Source of the DNA: Apostichopus japonicus
Taxonomy: Eukaryota > Echinodermata > Holothuroidea > Aspidochirotida > Stichopodidae
Assembly (NCBI RefSeq): GCF_037975245.1
Contig: NC_092564.1
Span: forward strand, 8,469,984-8,533,983
DNA length: 64,000 nt
Direction of reading: 5' to 3'
Part shown: piece by piece, positions 63,908-64,000 of the stretch
Layout: every line of letters starts with the position of its first letter
Numbering within the stretch: the first letter of the stretch is position 1
Program-made: the position numbers and the translations under genes
Notes under the pieces: generated by a model
What the model was told of the DNA's origin: nothing
Seen by the model: only the letters and a program-made list of their open reading frames with translations
Databases searched by the model: none

Positions 63908-64000
63908 TTTCCAGCTCTGTGTCTAGTTTTACTGTAATGCAAAGCAATTTAAAATATGCAATATATTTTGGGGAATTGTTTTAAGCCTACTATGCACATG

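Overview
This window is eukaryotic nuclear DNA, AT-rich, intron-rich and very dense in repeats, most likely from a marine invertebrate deuterostome. I lean towards an echinoderm from the protein character and repeat style, but no species-diagnostic gene is present. Nothing prokaryotic is seen: no operons, no ribosome binding sites, and no open reading frame longer than about 210 codons, the longest being repeat artefacts. Coding sequence makes up only about 2 percent of the window.

Two protein-coding genes can be supported, both on the minus strand. (1) A gene cut by the left edge has a signal-peptide exon at 9356-9449 and an extracellular-type exon at 1-388. The two join in phase across a 9-kb intron. 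(2) A CED-6/GULP1-type engulfment adaptor occupies 49873-63098 as eight in-phase exons: the second half of a PTB domain, a coiled coil, and a long disordered tail with FxDxF, NPF and DPF endocytic motifs, ending at a stop. Its first exons, which should encode the start of the PTB domain, lie beyond the right edge.

Between and inside these genes the window is mobile DNA and tandem arrays. At least five short non-autonomous elements (14463-14992, 21487-22734, 29020-29389, 34830-35468, 40443-40739) have terminal inverted repeats and 8-bp target-site duplications, as expected for hAT transposons. They share an internal core of about 100 bp. One sits inside a LINE reverse-transcriptase relic and another inside a satellite array. 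Two further MITE-like families occur as pairs (19361/32882 and 51707/59995). A tRNA-derived SINE lies in a GULP1 intron, and two large fold-back repeats are present (44025-44304, 59446-59607). Arrays include a 54-bp repeat (12460-13505), an approximately 98-bp satellite with inverted units (20181-22812), a 60-bp minisatellite with higher-order structure (23545-26785), 55-58-bp repeats (45920-47050 and 53020-53725) and a 150-168-bp repeat (54330-55110).

The most biologically interesting signal is in intron 1 of the left gene. Twenty-five copies of CATGCA, which read as UGCAUG in the minus-strand transcript, lie in 1.83 kb (3665-5496). UGCAUG is the RBFOX splicing-factor site, so this looks like a dense intronic splicing-control cluster. 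Other points of note are a hammerhead-like core in the 44-kb fold-back, repeats sitting close to most GULP1 5' splice sites, and the conserved core shared by transposon families with different ends.
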